From Mesorhizobium temperatum (GTDB taxonomy: Bacteria > Pseudomonadota > Alphaproteobacteria > Rhizobiales > Rhizobiaceae): a stretch of DNA of 37,014 nt. Where the stretch lies: contig NZ_NPKJ01000018.1 in assembly GCF_002284575.1 (NCBI RefSeq), positions 1-37,014 of the forward strand, given 5' to 3'. Of the stretch, positions 15,633-28,838 are shown one piece after another. Position 1 is the first letter of the stretch. Every line of letters starts with the position of its first letter. The position numbers and the translations under genes are program-made. A model generated the notes under the pieces. The model searched no databases. It had not been told where the DNA came from and was given only the letters and a program-made list of their open reading frames with translations.

Positions 15633-16103
15633 ATGAACGCGCGCGTTCTCGACGGCGAAATCATCACCTCCAGGCTCGATGATATCAGGGCCTATGACGG
15701 CGTGCGCACGCGGCGTGTCCTTGCCTTCATCATCGACTATTGCATCGTCGCGCTGCTCACCATCCCGTTCGCGATCCTGGTGTTCTTCCTCGGGCTTCTG
15801 ACGCTCGGCCTCGGCTGGATGCTGTTTTCCGTCCTCGTGCCGGCCGTCGCCATCCTCTACATCTGGAACACGCTTGGCAGCACCGACCAGGCCACGACAG
15901 GCATGAAGATGATGGGGATCCGGCTCGACCGTCTGGACGGCACCCGTATCGACGGGCTGACGGCCGTGGTGCACTCGGTGCTGTTTTGGGCGGGCAACGT
16001 TATCCTGACGCCGCTGGTGCTTCTGGTGTCGCTGTTTGCCGACCGCAAGCGCACGCTGCACGACCTGCTGCTGGGCACGGTGGTCAGCCGCAGTGACCGC
16101 TGA
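15633..16103 (+). CDS. RDD family membrane protein
   Basis: A 156-residue integral membrane protein with the RDD layout. The signature begins at VRTRRVLAFIIDYCIVALL (about 27-45), two long hydrophobic segments follow, then TGMKMMGIRLDRLDG, another hydrophobic segment and DRKRTLHDLLLGTVV. RDD proteins are small membrane proteins; some are proposed Na+/H+ antiporters, but most are uncharacterised. AGGAA lies about 5 bp before the ATG at 15633. It is followed by bpt after 137 bp on the same strand, a pairing I recall as conserved in Rhizobiales. The function here is unknown. Confidence 0.85.
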   Translation: MNARVLDGEIITSRLDDIRAYDGVRTRRVLAFIIDYCIVALLTIPFAILVFFLGLLTLGLGWMLFSVLVPAVAILYIWNTLGSTDQATTGMKMMGIRLDRLDGTRIDGLTAVVHSVLFWAGNVILTPLVLLVSLFADRKRTLHDLLLGTVVSRSDR

Positions 16104-16240
16104 GACAGCTTTTTCACCAGTCCCGCGAGCATTTGTGTGCAAAGTGAAGGCATCCGATGCCCACGCTTTCACAATCCTGTTGAATTTTTCGCCGTGCGCG
16201 CCAAAGGTATGATGATTCGCAGGAGTGTTTCCAAGGTTCG

Positions 16241-17005
16241 ATGACGCACCATCCTACCCAGTCGCCGCAGTTCTTCCTGACCGCGCCGTCGCCGTGCCCG
16301 TATCTTGAGGGCCAGTTCGAACGCAAGGTGTTCACGCATCTGGTCGGCGACAAGGCGCCGGAGATGAACGACCTGTTGACGCAAGGCGGCTTCCGGCGAT
16401 CGCAGAACATCGCCTACCGGCCGGCATGCGAGACCTGCCGCGCCTGCGTTTCGGTGCGCATCCTGGCCCAGGAATTCACCGCCAGCCGCAACATGAGGCG
16501 GGTGATACAGCACAATTCAGACCTCATCGGCGCGATGCACGACGCGCAACCTTCCACCGAGCAGTATTCGCTGTTCCGCAGCTATCTCGATGCCCGCCAC
16601 CGCCGCGGCGGCATGTCCGACATGACAGTGCTCGATTACGCCATGATGGTCGAGGACACCCATGTCGACACCAAGGTTATAGAATACCGGCGCCGCGGCC
16701 CCGACAGCTTCATCACCGGCAAGGGCCAGGGCGAGCTGATCGCAGTCGCCCTCACCGACAAGATGGCCGACGGCCTGTCGATGGTCTATTCCTACTTCAA
16801 TCCGGATTTCGAGGACCGCTCGCTTGGCACCTTCATGATCCTCGACCACATCGCCCGCGCCAGGGCGATGGGCTTGCCCCATGTCTATCTCGGCTACTGG
16901 GTCAATGGCTCGCGCAAGATGAACTATAAGATGCGCTTCATGCCGCAGGAGCATCTCGGCCCGAAAGGCTGGGAACGCTACGACCACGAAGCGGTTTCGC
17001 GCTGA
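16241..17005 (+). CDS. bpt: aspartate/glutamate leucyltransferase (N-end rule)
   Basis: A 254-residue cytoplasmic enzyme related to eukaryotic arginyltransferase ATE1. In bacteria Bpt transfers leucine from Leu-tRNA to proteins with N-terminal Asp or Glu, marking them for ClpS/ClpAP degradation. Family landmarks: [22 protein letters not shown] (about 11-32), the four-cysteine N-terminal region with [16 protein letters not shown], a GNAT-like middle ([23 protein letters not shown]), and a C-terminal [18 protein letters not shown]. Length fits bacterial Bpt (about 250). The exact choice of leucine rather than arginine as donor rests on the family. It follows the RDD gene; a repeat element lies directly downstream. 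Confidence 0.93.
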   Translation: MTHHPTQSPQFFLTAPSPCPYLEGQFERKVFTHLVGDKAPEMNDLLTQGGFRRSQNIAYRPACETCRACVSVRILAQEFTASRNMRRVIQHNSDLIGAMHDAQPSTEQYSLFRSYLDARHRRGGMSDMTVLDYAMMVEDTHVDTKVIEYRRRGPDSFITGKGQGELIAVALTDKMADGLSMVYSYFNPDFEDRSLGTFMILDHIARARAMGLPHVYLGYWVNGSRKMNYKMRFMPQEHLGPKGWERYDHEAVSR

Positions 17006-17067
17006 ATAGTTTTTCCAAAATCCAACCTTAAACTGTTCCCAGGGAGAGCATGCTGGCTTTTCCGCCA

Positions 17068-17170
17068 TTACAGCGCCGCGCGCCCTTTTCGGGCGCGCAA
17101 AGGACGCTGTAACGCTTGAACTCGGCGCATGATCCTTTCCGAAAATCGATTCCGATTTTTCGGGTCATGC
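17068..17170. repeat. two-hairpin intergenic repeat element
   Basis: Two adjacent palindromes in the 226-bp gap after bpt. In the first, TTACAGCG (17068-17075) pairs with CGCTGTAA (17105-17112), enclosing an inner stem CGCGCCC / GGGCGCG around 17079-17097. In the second, GCATGA... from 17127 pairs with ...TCATGC ending 17170, with inner CCGAAAA / TTTTCGG arms around ATCGATTC. The second hairpin shares its sequence type with the element at 34051-34099. I recall near-identical elements as common in Mesorhizobium chromosomes. It may also stop transcription of bpt. Confidence 0.75.
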
Positions 17171-17231
17171 GTCTGACGGAGAGTGTGCAATAGCGCGGCT
17201 GGCCGCCTCCAACTTCATTGCGAGAACTGCC

Positions 17232-18128
17232 ATGTCGTCCCACAACGATCACCAGAAGGGCCTTCTCATCACCGCCATCGGCGGGCTGACGCTGACCATC
17301 GACATTCCACTGATCCGGCTCGCCGACGGCGGCGTGTGGACGATCCTCCTGCTGCGCACCGGCACCACCTTGGTCGCGGCGCTGATCATCTGGGCCGTCT
17401 GGCGCTCGCTGAGCAGGAACGCGCCGCAGCTCATCCCCGGCTGGTCGGGGCTCGTTGTCGCCATATGCTACGGGCTGACCTCGGTCACCTTCATCACCAG
17501 CATCTATTACACCACGACCGCCAATCTGGTCTTCATCCTGGCCTTCAACACCGTGTTCGCGGCGCTGCTGTCCTGGCTGTTCCTGAAGGAGCGGCCGCGA
17601 CTGGTCACCGTGGTCGCGATGCTGGCCATGATCGTCGGCGTCGCGATCATCGTCGGTGATTCGATCGGCACCGGGCACCTGTTCGGCGATCTTATGGCGC
17701 TGTGCTCGGCTTTCTTCATCGCGCTGGCCATCACCATCTCGCGTGCCAGCGGCAAGGACATGGGGTTCACATCGCTGATCGGCGTGATCCTGCCGCTGGC
17801 TGTCGCGGTGTTCATGGTCTCAGGCGAAGGCCTTCAGGTGAACGCGCCGTGGTGGATCATCTTCAACGGCGCCGTCATCATGCCGATCTCGTTCTTCTGC
17901 CTCGCCAACGGGCCGAAATATATTTCGGGACCGGAAGTGGCGATGTTCTATCTGCTTGAAACCGTGCTGGCGCCCGTCTGGATGTGGATGATCTTTGCCG
18001 AGATGCCGTCGCGCAACAGCCTGGTCGGCGGTGCGATCCTGATCGTCACGCTGGTCGTCCATTCGCTATGGCAGCTGCATGAGGGGCGCAAGCGCCGCGC
18101 AACCCTTGCGGTCAGTCACCCGGCCTGA
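17232..18128 (+). CDS. EamA/DMT-family transporter
   Basis: A 298-residue inner-membrane protein with ten predicted helices in two EamA repeats (about residues 10-140 and 150-285). Typical features are the start GGLTLTIDIPLIRLADGGVWTILLLRTG, the end of the first repeat with LSWLFLKERP, and the matching AMFYLLETVLAPVWMWMIFAEMPS in the second. DMT proteins export metabolites such as amino acids; substrate unknown. The start at 17232 has GCGAGA upstream. Its stop codon overlaps the convergent AI-2E-family gene by 13 bp. No operon partner. Confidence 0.88.
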   Translation: MSSHNDHQKGLLITAIGGLTLTIDIPLIRLADGGVWTILLLRTGTTLVAALIIWAVWRSLSRNAPQLIPGWSGLVVAICYGLTSVTFITSIYYTTTANLVFILAFNTVFAALLSWLFLKERPRLVTVVAMLAMIVGVAIIVGDSIGTGHLFGDLMALCSAFFIALAITISRASGKDMGFTSLIGVILPLAVAVFMVSGEGLQVNAPWWIIFNGAVIMPISFFCLANGPKYISGPEVAMFYLLETVLAPVWMWMIFAEMPSRNSLVGGAILIVTLVVHSLWQLHEGRKRRATLAVSHPA

Positions 18129-19327
18129 GACTTCTTCTCGGCAACGATTTCGATTTGCGGCGGCGGCGCCCCTTCCAGCTCCGCCGGTGCTGCGGGGGCA
18201 AGTTCGTCGGCCAATTCCACCTCGCGCAGCCATTCGCGCCAGATTGCGACCAGCAATGCCATCAGCACCGGGCCGATGAACAGGCCGAGAAAGCCCATCG
18301 TCTTGACGCCGCCGATCAGGCCGAAAAAGGTCGGCAGGAACGGCAGCTTTATCGGGCCGCCGACCAGTTTCGGGCGCAATGTCTTGTCGACGATGAACAG
18401 TTCGACAGCCCCCCAGATGAACAGCGCCAACCCGGCCATCGGCGAGCCGCTGGCGGCGAGATAGATCGAAACAAGCGTGAAGGACAGCGGTGCGCCGCCG
18501 GGGATCAGCGCCATGATGCCGGTCAGGGCGCCGAGCGTCACAGGCGACGGCACGCCGGCTAGCCAGTAGGCCACGCCCAGCACCACCCCCTCGCCGATGG
18601 CGATAATGGTCATGCCGGTTACCGTCGAGGAAATCGTCGCCGGCACGACGCGTGAAATCCGCTCCCACCTGGTCGGCAGGATGCGTTCGCCGAGACGGTC
18701 GACCTGCCCGGCAAAATGCTCGCCGTCGCGATAGGCAAAGAACAGCGCGATCATCATGAACAGCAGCGCCAGCAGAAGGCCGAAGGCGCTGCCGCCGGCG
18801 GCCAGCACGCCGCGATAGATGCTGCCGATGTTGGCGCCGCTGATCAGCTGGATCAGTTCGCCGATGCCGCCGGGATGGCCGAGATTGCGCGTCCACTGCT
18901 CGTTCAGCCAGTCGCCGACCACGGGCAGCGTGGCGATCCAGTGCGGCGTCACCGCGCCTTCGCGGTTGGTCTCGATCGCCCAGCCGACCCATTCGCGGAC
19001 TTCGTTGCTGGCGTAGGCGCCGGCGAGCGCGATCGGCACCACCAGGAAGGTGAGAATGAACAGGATCGCCAATGTCGCGGCGATCGTGCGGTTGCCGCCG
19101 ACAGCAGCGAGCAGTCGCCGATAGAGCGGCCAGCTGGCAAAGGCGATGACCAGGGCGGCCAGCACCGGGACCAGGAAACCATGAAAGAAATAGACCCCGG
19201 CGGCAACGATCAGCACCAGGAGCCAGCGCGCCGCCGACAGCGGTGGAATGACGGCGGATCTGACCGGCGTCGACAGGCCGAACAAGCGCTGCTGCCCTTC
19301 CGGTTTCTTAATCCTGGTTTCTTTCAA
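18116..19327 (-). CDS. AI-2E family (PerM-like) membrane protein
   Basis: A 403-residue integral membrane protein. A hydrophobic N-terminal block (about 33-105), a soluble stretch containing HWIATLPVVGDWLNEQW, and a C-terminal membrane half with the family blocks ALFFAYRDGEHFA, ALTGIMALIPGGAPLS, IWGAVELFIVDKTLRPKLVGGP and LPFLPTFFGLIGGVKTMGFLGLFIGPVLMALL. Despite the family name, members have varied roles (autoinducer-2 export, Na+/H+ antiport); the role here is unknown. The tail is Pro/Ala/Glu-rich. The last 13 bp overlap the 3' end of the convergent DMT gene. Confidence 0.88.
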   Translation of the reverse strand: MKETRIKKPEGQQRLFGLSTPVRSAVIPPLSAARWLLVLIVAAGVYFFHGFLVPVLAALVIAFASWPLYRRLLAAVGGNRTIAATLAILFILTFLVVPIALAGAYASNEVREWVGWAIETNREGAVTPHWIATLPVVGDWLNEQWTRNLGHPGGIGELIQLISGANIGSIYRGVLAAGGSAFGLLLALLFMMIALFFAYRDGEHFAGQVDRLGERILPTRWERISRVVPATISSTVTGMTIIAIGEGVVLGVAYWLAGVPSPVTLGALTGIMALIPGGAPLSFTLVSIYLAASGSPMAGLALFIWGAVELFIVDKTLRPKLVGGPIKLPFLPTFFGLIGGVKTMGFLGLFIGPVLMALLVAIWREWLREVELADELAPAAPAELEGAPPPQIEIVAEKKSQAG

Positions 19328-19436
19328 ATGCCCATTTCTCCCAAAGGCGTCTGTCCGCGCGCCTTATGTAGCGATGCTTATGCACCGACATAGTGCAGCA
19401 ATCGTGACGACATTCCAAATGTTTGCATGGAGGCGC

Positions 19437-19593
19437 TAATCTCCCCCCTTGAGGGGAGATGGCCGGCAGGCCAGAGGGGGTCGGAACGTTCAGACGCGAC
19501 CCCTTACCACGAACAGAGGAGGCTGGAGCTTCACGCGGCGGCGACACCCTCTGTCGCCTTCGGCGACATCTCCCCCTCAAGGGGGGAGATTAG
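19437..19593. repeat. REP-like inverted repeat pair (CTCCCCCCTTGAGGGG type)
   Basis: Left arm 19437-19484 begins CTAATCTCCCCCCTTGAG; right arm 19541-19593 is its near reverse complement and ends CTCAAGGGGGGAGATTAG. About 56 bp lie between. The arms differ in the middle, where each carries its own small palindrome (GGCCGGCAGGCC versus GTCGCCTTCGGCGAC). The pair fills the gap between the AI-2E-family gene and parC and ends 4 bp before the parC stop codon. RNA from it could fold into a long hairpin. Confidence 0.85.
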
Positions 19594-19596
19594 CAA

Positions 19597-21849
<2,253 letters not shown>

Positions 21850-22104
21850 GGGGTGGGACTAGCCGAGCGGGTGATTCGCGGCAAGAGGCGCTGAATGCGC
21901 CGCCCCTTCCGCAACACGAACTGGACGCCGACCAACATCAATCGGTTACATCCCGGCTCTAAGGCAATGGATCGGATTTGCCTTTCGCAGTGATTTTCGA
22001 CCATTGTGCGGGAGAACGCCTTTTTCCCGTCCAGTTCGTCACGGAAGGGTGACGGCGCAACGAATTGAAAAGACAATCTTCAGGACACGCTCAGGGGACT
22101 CGCG

Positions 22105-23295
22105 ATGACGATCAGACGCTCGACACTCAACAAACTTGCTTTTTCGACGTTTTTGCTGACGCTGCCGCTGAACGCGGCCTTGGCGCAGGATGCGGCGGTC
22201 GCCGACCGGCTGAAGGCGGCTCTCGCCGCCCAGGGTGTCGACATCTCCTGGACCGCGGTGACGGGCGATGCCTCCAGCATGGTGTTGCAAGGCGTGGCGT
22301 TCAAACCGGCGGCCGAAAAGGAAGCGTTCAAGATCGGCGACATCAAACTCGAAGGCGTGACGGAAGCCAATGGCGGTTATGAAATCGAAACCGTCTCGAC
22401 TTCGGCATTCCAGCACAGCGAAGACGGCGTCACGCTCGACCTCAGCCCCTTCATCATCCACGACATGACGGTTCCGGCCGACGGCGCCACGGGCCCGCTG
22501 GGTTCAATGATGATGTATAAATCGGCCGAACTCGACAACATGACGGTCAAGGTTGCCGACAAGACCGCATTCTCGATGAACAGGCTCGCCATCGAAATCA
22601 CCCCACCTGCCGACGGCAAGGCGATGGAATTTTCCGGCACCACGGAAAAGTTCAATGCCGACCTGACGCTGGTCGAGGACCCGAAGTCCAAGGAGGTGAT
22701 CAACGCGCTCGGTTACCAGAACATCACCGGGAACCTTAAAATGGCGGGCACCTGGCAGCCTGCGGACGGCAAGATGGAGCTATCGAAATACGACATCTCC
22801 GTCGACAATGCCGGAACGCTCGGCATGACCTTCGGTCTCGGCGGCTACACGCTGGACGTCATCAAGTCGCTGCAGGAGATGCAGAAGAAGATGGCGGCGC
22901 AGCCAGAAGGCGCCGATAACTCGGCGCAAGGCATGGCCATGCTCGGCGTGTTGCAGCAGCTTTCGTTCAACAGCGCTTCGATCCGCTTCGACGACGATTC
23001 CTTGACCAACAAGGTGCTGGACTATGTCGGCAAGCAGCAAGGCATGTCCGGCAACGACATCGCCAACCAGGCCAAGGCGATCGTGCCTTTCGGCATGGCG
23101 CAGCTCAACAATCCCGAATTGACGGCGCAGGTGTCGGCTGCGGTCGGCAAATATCTCGACGATCCGCAGAGCATCGAAATCTTGGCCGAGCCGCCGGCAG
23201 CGGTGCCGTTCGCGCTGATCATGGCGGGCGCCATGTCCAACCCGGTGGACCTGACGAAGACGCTTGGCGTGACGGTCAAGGCGAACGAGGACTGA
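22105..23295 (+). CDS. conserved periplasmic protein, function unknown
   Basis: A 396-residue exported protein. The signal peptide (LAFSTFLLTLPLNAALAQ, cleavage near residue 27) is followed by a largely beta-like mature part with repeated patterns of the form GDIKLEGVTEANGGYEIETVS, FIIHDMTVP and SAELDNMTVKVADK, and a helical insertion (SLQEMQKKMAAQ, about 256-267). No lipobox, catalytic motif or membrane helix. The layout suggests an AsmA/DUF945-like or lipid-binding-type envelope protein, but I cannot assign a family. AGGGGAC lies before the ATG at 22105. It is divergent from parC, with a 255-bp gap that shows no other gene. Confidence 0.75.
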   Translation: MTIRRSTLNKLAFSTFLLTLPLNAALAQDAAVADRLKAALAAQGVDISWTAVTGDASSMVLQGVAFKPAAEKEAFKIGDIKLEGVTEANGGYEIETVSTSAFQHSEDGVTLDLSPFIIHDMTVPADGATGPLGSMMMYKSAELDNMTVKVADKTAFSMNRLAIEITPPADGKAMEFSGTTEKFNADLTLVEDPKSKEVINALGYQNITGNLKMAGTWQPADGKMELSKYDISVDNAGTLGMTFGLGGYTLDVIKSLQEMQKKMAAQPEGADNSAQGMAMLGVLQQLSFNSASIRFDDDSLTNKVLDYVGKQQGMSGNDIANQAKAIVPFGMAQLNNPELTAQVSAAVGKYLDDPQSIEILAEPPAAVPFALIMAGAMSNPVDLTKTLGVTVKANED

Positions 23296-23345
23296 CCGGC
23301 ACGTCTCTGGCCGGTTTGCAAAATGCGCTCGCATTGGAAGTGTCA

Positions 23346-23526
23346 GCGCCGCCCCTCATCCGCCTGCCGGCACCTTCTCCCCGTATAGTGACGGGGAGAA
23401 GGGAAATGGCCGCGACCTTGGCGCGCATTTTTGCGACGCTGGCAGCTGGCGAAATCATTCGTGACAGCGTCTTTCTCCCCGTCGCTATACGGGGAGAAAT
23501 GCCCGGCAGGGCAATGAGGGGCAGCG
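23346..23526. repeat. REP-like inverted repeat pair (TTCTCCCCGTATAG type)
   Basis: Left arm 23346-23403 and right arm 23471-23526 are near reverse complements over about 56 bp. Both contain CCCCTCAT, CTGCCGG and the core TTCTCCCCGTATAG, and the core itself continues into a small palindrome with ACGGGGAGAA. About 67 bp lie between the arms. The element fills the 268-bp gap between two convergent genes and could end transcription of both. Confidence 0.85.
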
Positions 23527-23563
23527 CAAACCGACAGCGTTTAGAGTCGGTTGCGGGAGGTTT

Positions 23564-25354
<1,791 letters not shown>

Positions 25355-25614
25355 TGTCATTGGTAGGTCCGGATGTTTGATTGCGGCAAGGCATGATGGC
25401 CCGGCCCGAAAATTTGCGCGAAAAGCACATGAGAGGCCGGCTTTGTCAAGGCAGGCGGCGCACGGGCAGCATCTCTCGGTTTGAACTTCGGCTTGTAAAC
25501 CTCGCTGTGTGAAAACTCCACACCACAGTCAAAGTGTAGAATTTCCTCTGCCTTGATCGTGATCAGCGTGGTCAAGCCGTGTACAATGGCCGTCATACTG
25601 ACGGGAGGACTACC

Positions 25615-26118
25615 ATGCGCATTCGCACATTGACTGTCCTGATGACGCTGCTTGTTGGCACCTGCACATTTGCACACGCTCAGACAAAGCCGATGTCAAT
25701 CGAGGTGTTTCCTTTCGAATTGGAAGACAAGAGCGCTGGCGCAGGCATAATTCCGCCGGATGAACACGATAGGCGCTATCTGTCCGAGTCGGCACAAATG
25801 GCGAAGGACATGCTCTCCCAGTCCGGACGTTTTACAGTGGTTGATGTGCCAGAGGGGGATGAGCAGGCGGTTGCGCCGCACGGATTGCGCAACTGCGGCG
25901 GCTGTGAAGGCAAAATCGCCAAAGAACACGGCGCCTCTCTTGCCTTGCTGGGCGTTGTGACGCGCGTCAACCGAACAGAGCATACCATGTTCATTCGCAT
26001 CCTCGACGCTGAAACCGGGAAACCTGTTTCCCAAGGCTTTACCGATCTTCGCATGGGTGCGAATTACGCGTGGCCCCGCTCCGTGAAATGGCTGATGACA
26101 AACAGAATTCTGCGGTAG
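25615..26118 (+). CDS. secreted DUF2380/DUF3280-like protein
   Basis: A 167-residue exported protein. A signal peptide (MRIRTLTVLMTLLVGTCTFAHAQ) precedes a domain that opens with SIEVFPFELEDKSAG, followed by a helix (AQMAKDMLSQSGRF), the motif LRNCGGCEGKIAKEHGAS with two cysteines, LALLGVVTRV, and a repeat-like end with LDAETGKPVSQGFTDLRMG and SVKWLMTNRIL. This order recalls the small DUF2380/DUF3280 proteins, often found near methylotrophy or quinoprotein genes, but none is adjacent here. GGGAGGA lies 7 bp before the ATG at 25615; the upstream ATG at 25579 has no good ribosome site. Function unknown. A 165-bp gap without visible features follows. Confidence 0.7.
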   Translation: MRIRTLTVLMTLLVGTCTFAHAQTKPMSIEVFPFELEDKSAGAGIIPPDEHDRRYLSESAQMAKDMLSQSGRFTVVDVPEGDEQAVAPHGLRNCGGCEGKIAKEHGASLALLGVVTRVNRTEHTMFIRILDAETGKPVSQGFTDLRMGANYAWPRSVKWLMTNRILR

Positions 26119-26283
26119 GACGCCCACCATCCAAGCGCGCCATCGGGAGCGCGAAAGATCGCCCCTCAGCTAAAAATCAAAATGAGAAACTGATTGTCGG
26201 TGCTGGCCTGCTAACCGCCGGGAATTGCCGCTGGCATTGGCGCGGGCGATGGTTCAAGAAGGGTCAACGACAGGCCTTCCTTC

Positions 26284-27528
26284 ATGTCCTCCATGCGCCC
26301 GCTGATCCCGCTCCTTATTGCCGCCGGCATCCTGCTCGGCGGCAACGGCCTGCAGAGCACCCTGATCGCGCTGCGCGGCGCGCAGGAGGGGTTTTCGGCC
26401 TCGACCATCGGCCTGATGGGCACGTTCTATTTCGCCGGGTTCCTGCTCGGCTGCCTCGCCGTCACCCACATAATGAAGGCTGTCGGCCATGTGCGCGCCT
26501 TTTCCGCGCTGGCGGCGATCGCTTCGGCCGGAACGTTGCTTTTGGTGCTGGTCGTCGACCCGGTCATGTGGTGCGCGTTGCGCCTCGCCGGCGGGTTCTG
26601 CTTCGCCGGCCTGTTCACCATCATGGAAGCCTGGCTCAATTCCGGGGCCGCCAACAAGGACCGCGCGCGGGTGCTGGCCATCTACCGGATGGTCGACATC
26701 GGTTCGGTCACAGGCGCACAGTTCCTGATCCCGATCGTCGGCGCCGGCGGCTTCGCCATCTTCGCCGTCATGTCGATCATGATCACGCTCTCGCTGGTGC
26801 CGGTGTCGCTCGGCGACCGCTCCAACCCGACCCCGCCGGAAGACGTCAAGCTCGACCTGGCCCGCGTCTGGCGGATTTCGCCGCTCGGCTGCTTCGGCTG
26901 CATCGCCGTCGGTGTCACCAACAGCGCCTTCCGCACATTGTCGCCGGTCTATGCCGAACAGATCGGCATGTCGGTCACCGACGTCGTCACCTTCGTCAGC
27001 GTCGGCATCTTCGGCGGCGCCATCATCCAGTATCCGCTCGGCTACCTGTCCGACCGCTGGGACCGGCGTTCCGTGCTGCTGATAACGACGTGCTGCGCGC
27101 TGCTTGCATCGCTGGCGCTGGTGTTTTGGGCGCGCAGCGACCCGTCCCTCAACTTCGTGATCGTCTTCGTCTTCGGCTGCTTCGCCATGCCGCTCTACTC
27201 GCTATCGGCGGCGCATTCCAACGACCGCGCCGACAAGGGGGAGTTTGTGCTGATCAACGCGGCGCTGATGCTGTTCTATTCCTTCGGCGCCATTGGCGGG
27301 CCGTTCGCCGCCTCGACGGCGATGCAGTATTTCGGGCCAAGCGCGCTGTTCGTGTTCACCGCCACCGTTTACGCCATCTTCGTCGTCGTCATCCTGTACC
27401 GGATGCAGGTGCGATCCGGCGTGCCGGCCGGCCATCGCAGCCGTTTCATCGGCCTTTTGCGCACATCGACGGTGTTCGCCCGGCTGGCCAAGCGCAACGA
27501 TGATTCCGACGGGCCTGCGAAGCAATGA
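26284..27528 (+). CDS. MFS transporter, YcaD-like
   Basis: A 414-residue inner-membrane transporter with about 12 helices. Features shared with YcaD-type MFS proteins are LLGGNGLQSTLIALRGAQEGFSASTIGLMGTFYFAGFLLG at the start, LRLAGGFCFAGLFTIMEAWLNSGA in the first half, and GYLSDRWDRRSVLL (motif A) in the second. The loop between the halves (about 178-195) and the C-terminal 40 residues are hydrophilic. Substrate unknown. ATG at 26284 or 26293 (MRPLIPLL); neither has a strong ribosome site. It precedes rnd by 96 bp on the same strand. Confidence 0.85.
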   Translation: MSSMRPLIPLLIAAGILLGGNGLQSTLIALRGAQEGFSASTIGLMGTFYFAGFLLGCLAVTHIMKAVGHVRAFSALAAIASAGTLLLVLVVDPVMWCALRLAGGFCFAGLFTIMEAWLNSGAANKDRARVLAIYRMVDIGSVTGAQFLIPIVGAGGFAIFAVMSIMITLSLVPVSLGDRSNPTPPEDVKLDLARVWRISPLGCFGCIAVGVTNSAFRTLSPVYAEQIGMSVTDVVTFVSVGIFGGAIIQYPLGYLSDRWDRRSVLLITTCCALLASLALVFWARSDPSLNFVIVFVFGCFAMPLYSLSAAHSNDRADKGEFVLINAALMLFYSFGAIGGPFAASTAMQYFGPSALFVFTATVYAIFVVVILYRMQVRSGVPAGHRSRFIGLLRTSTVFARLAKRNDDSDGPAKQ

Positions 27529-27624
27529 TGACGGTCCCATATGGTTTGAACCCGGACAGCAGCTTGACGAAAGCCCGCGCGGCTGAAATTGAAGGAGACC
27601 TTACCCTTTTGCCAAAGCGATTTG

Positions 27625-28782
27625 ATGCACGTCATCACCACCCAAGTAGAACTTGAGACCGCTGTTGCCGCGTTCGAAAAGTCGGATTTCGTCACCGTCG
27701 ACACCGAATTCATTCGCGAGACGACCTTTTGGCCGATCCTCTGCCTGATTCAGATGGCGGCGCCCGGGGTGACGGCGCTGATCGATCCGCTGTCACCCGA
27801 TATCGACCTGAAGCCGTTCTTCAGGCTGATGGCCAACGAGGCCGTCGTCAAAGTCTTCCATGCGGCGCGCCAGGATATCGAAATCATCGTTCATCTCGGC
27901 GATCTGGTGCCGCATCCGGTGTTCGACACCCAGGTGGCGGCGATGGTCTGCGGCTTCGGCGACAGCGTCTCCTATGACCAGCTCGTCCAGAAGATTACCG
28001 GCGCTCGGCTCGACAAGTCCTCACGTTTCACCGACTGGCGCCACCGGCCGCTTTCCGAAAAGCAGCTCGACTACGCGCTTGCCGACGTCACCCATCTGAT
28101 CGAGGTCTACCAGCACCTCAGCGCCGAGCTGGTGCGGGAAAACCGCGCTCACTGGCTGAACGAGGAGATGGAGGTGCTGACCGCGCGTGAAACCTACGAT
28201 CCGCATCCGGAGGACGCCTGGAAGCGGCTGAAGATGCGGCTGCGCAAGCCGCAGGAGCTGGCGATCGTGCAAGCAGTGGCGGCATGGCGCGAGCGCGAGG
28301 CGCGCGAACGCGACGTGCCGCGCGGCCGGGTGCTCAAGGACGACGCCATCTACGAGGTAGCGCAGCAGGCGCCGCGCGATGCGGCAGCACTCGGCAAGCT
28401 GCGCACCACGCCGAAAGGCTGGGAACGCTCAGTGACGGCAACGGCGCTGCTGGGCGCGATCAACACCGCGCTTGCCTTGCCCAGGGAAGAGATGCCGAAG
28501 CTGCCGAAAAGTTTTCAGCCGCCCGAAGGCTCCAATGCAGCCGCGGAATTGCTGAAAGTGCTGTTGCGTATCGTCGCCGAAAAGGAGGGCGTCGCTTCGA
28601 AGGTGCTGGCCTCCAGCGACGACATTGACCGCATCGCCGCCGAGGGCGAGGCCGCCGACGTGCCGGCTTTGCAAGGCTGGCGACGCGCCGTGTTCGGCGA
28701 GGCCGCGCTCAAACTGGTGCGCGGCGAACTCGCCATCAAGTTCGACAAGCGCAAGATCGCGCTGTTCGACGTGCAACCCTGA
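27625..28782 (+). CDS. rnd: ribonuclease D
   Basis: A 385-residue 3'-5' exoribonuclease that trims tRNA and other stable RNA. The DEDDy exonuclease core has D26 and E28 (VDTEFIRE), D84 (HAARQDIEII) and the Y150-x3-D154 pair (LDYALADVTHL). One or two HRDC-type helical domains follow from about residue 200 (RKPQELAIVQAVAAWREREARERDVPRGRVLKDDAI). Length is typical (about 375-385). Start at ATG 27625 gives the family N-terminus MHVITTQ; an in-frame TTG at 27589 is less likely. Follows the MFS gene on the same strand. Confidence 0.94.
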   Translation: MHVITTQVELETAVAAFEKSDFVTVDTEFIRETTFWPILCLIQMAAPGVTALIDPLSPDIDLKPFFRLMANEAVVKVFHAARQDIEIIVHLGDLVPHPVFDTQVAAMVCGFGDSVSYDQLVQKITGARLDKSSRFTDWRHRPLSEKQLDYALADVTHLIEVYQHLSAELVRENRAHWLNEEMEVLTARETYDPHPEDAWKRLKMRLRKPQELAIVQAVAAWREREARERDVPRGRVLKDDAIYEVAQQAPRDAAALGKLRTTPKGWERSVTATALLGAINTALALPREEMPKLPKSFQPPEGSNAAAELLKVLLRIVAEKEGVASKVLASSDDIDRIAAEGEAADVPALQGWRRAVFGEAALKLVRGELAIKFDKRKIALFDVQP

Positions 28783-28838
28783 CAACTTAGTCCACTTTTG
28801 GGTCCGATGGCCTTTGTCCGGGCGCGGATTGTCCCTGC

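Noticed and set aside
26070..27503. Open frame of 477 codons over the YcaD-like MFS gene
   Set aside because: Arg/Gly/His-rich without helices; the frame 26284-27528 encodes the real transporter.
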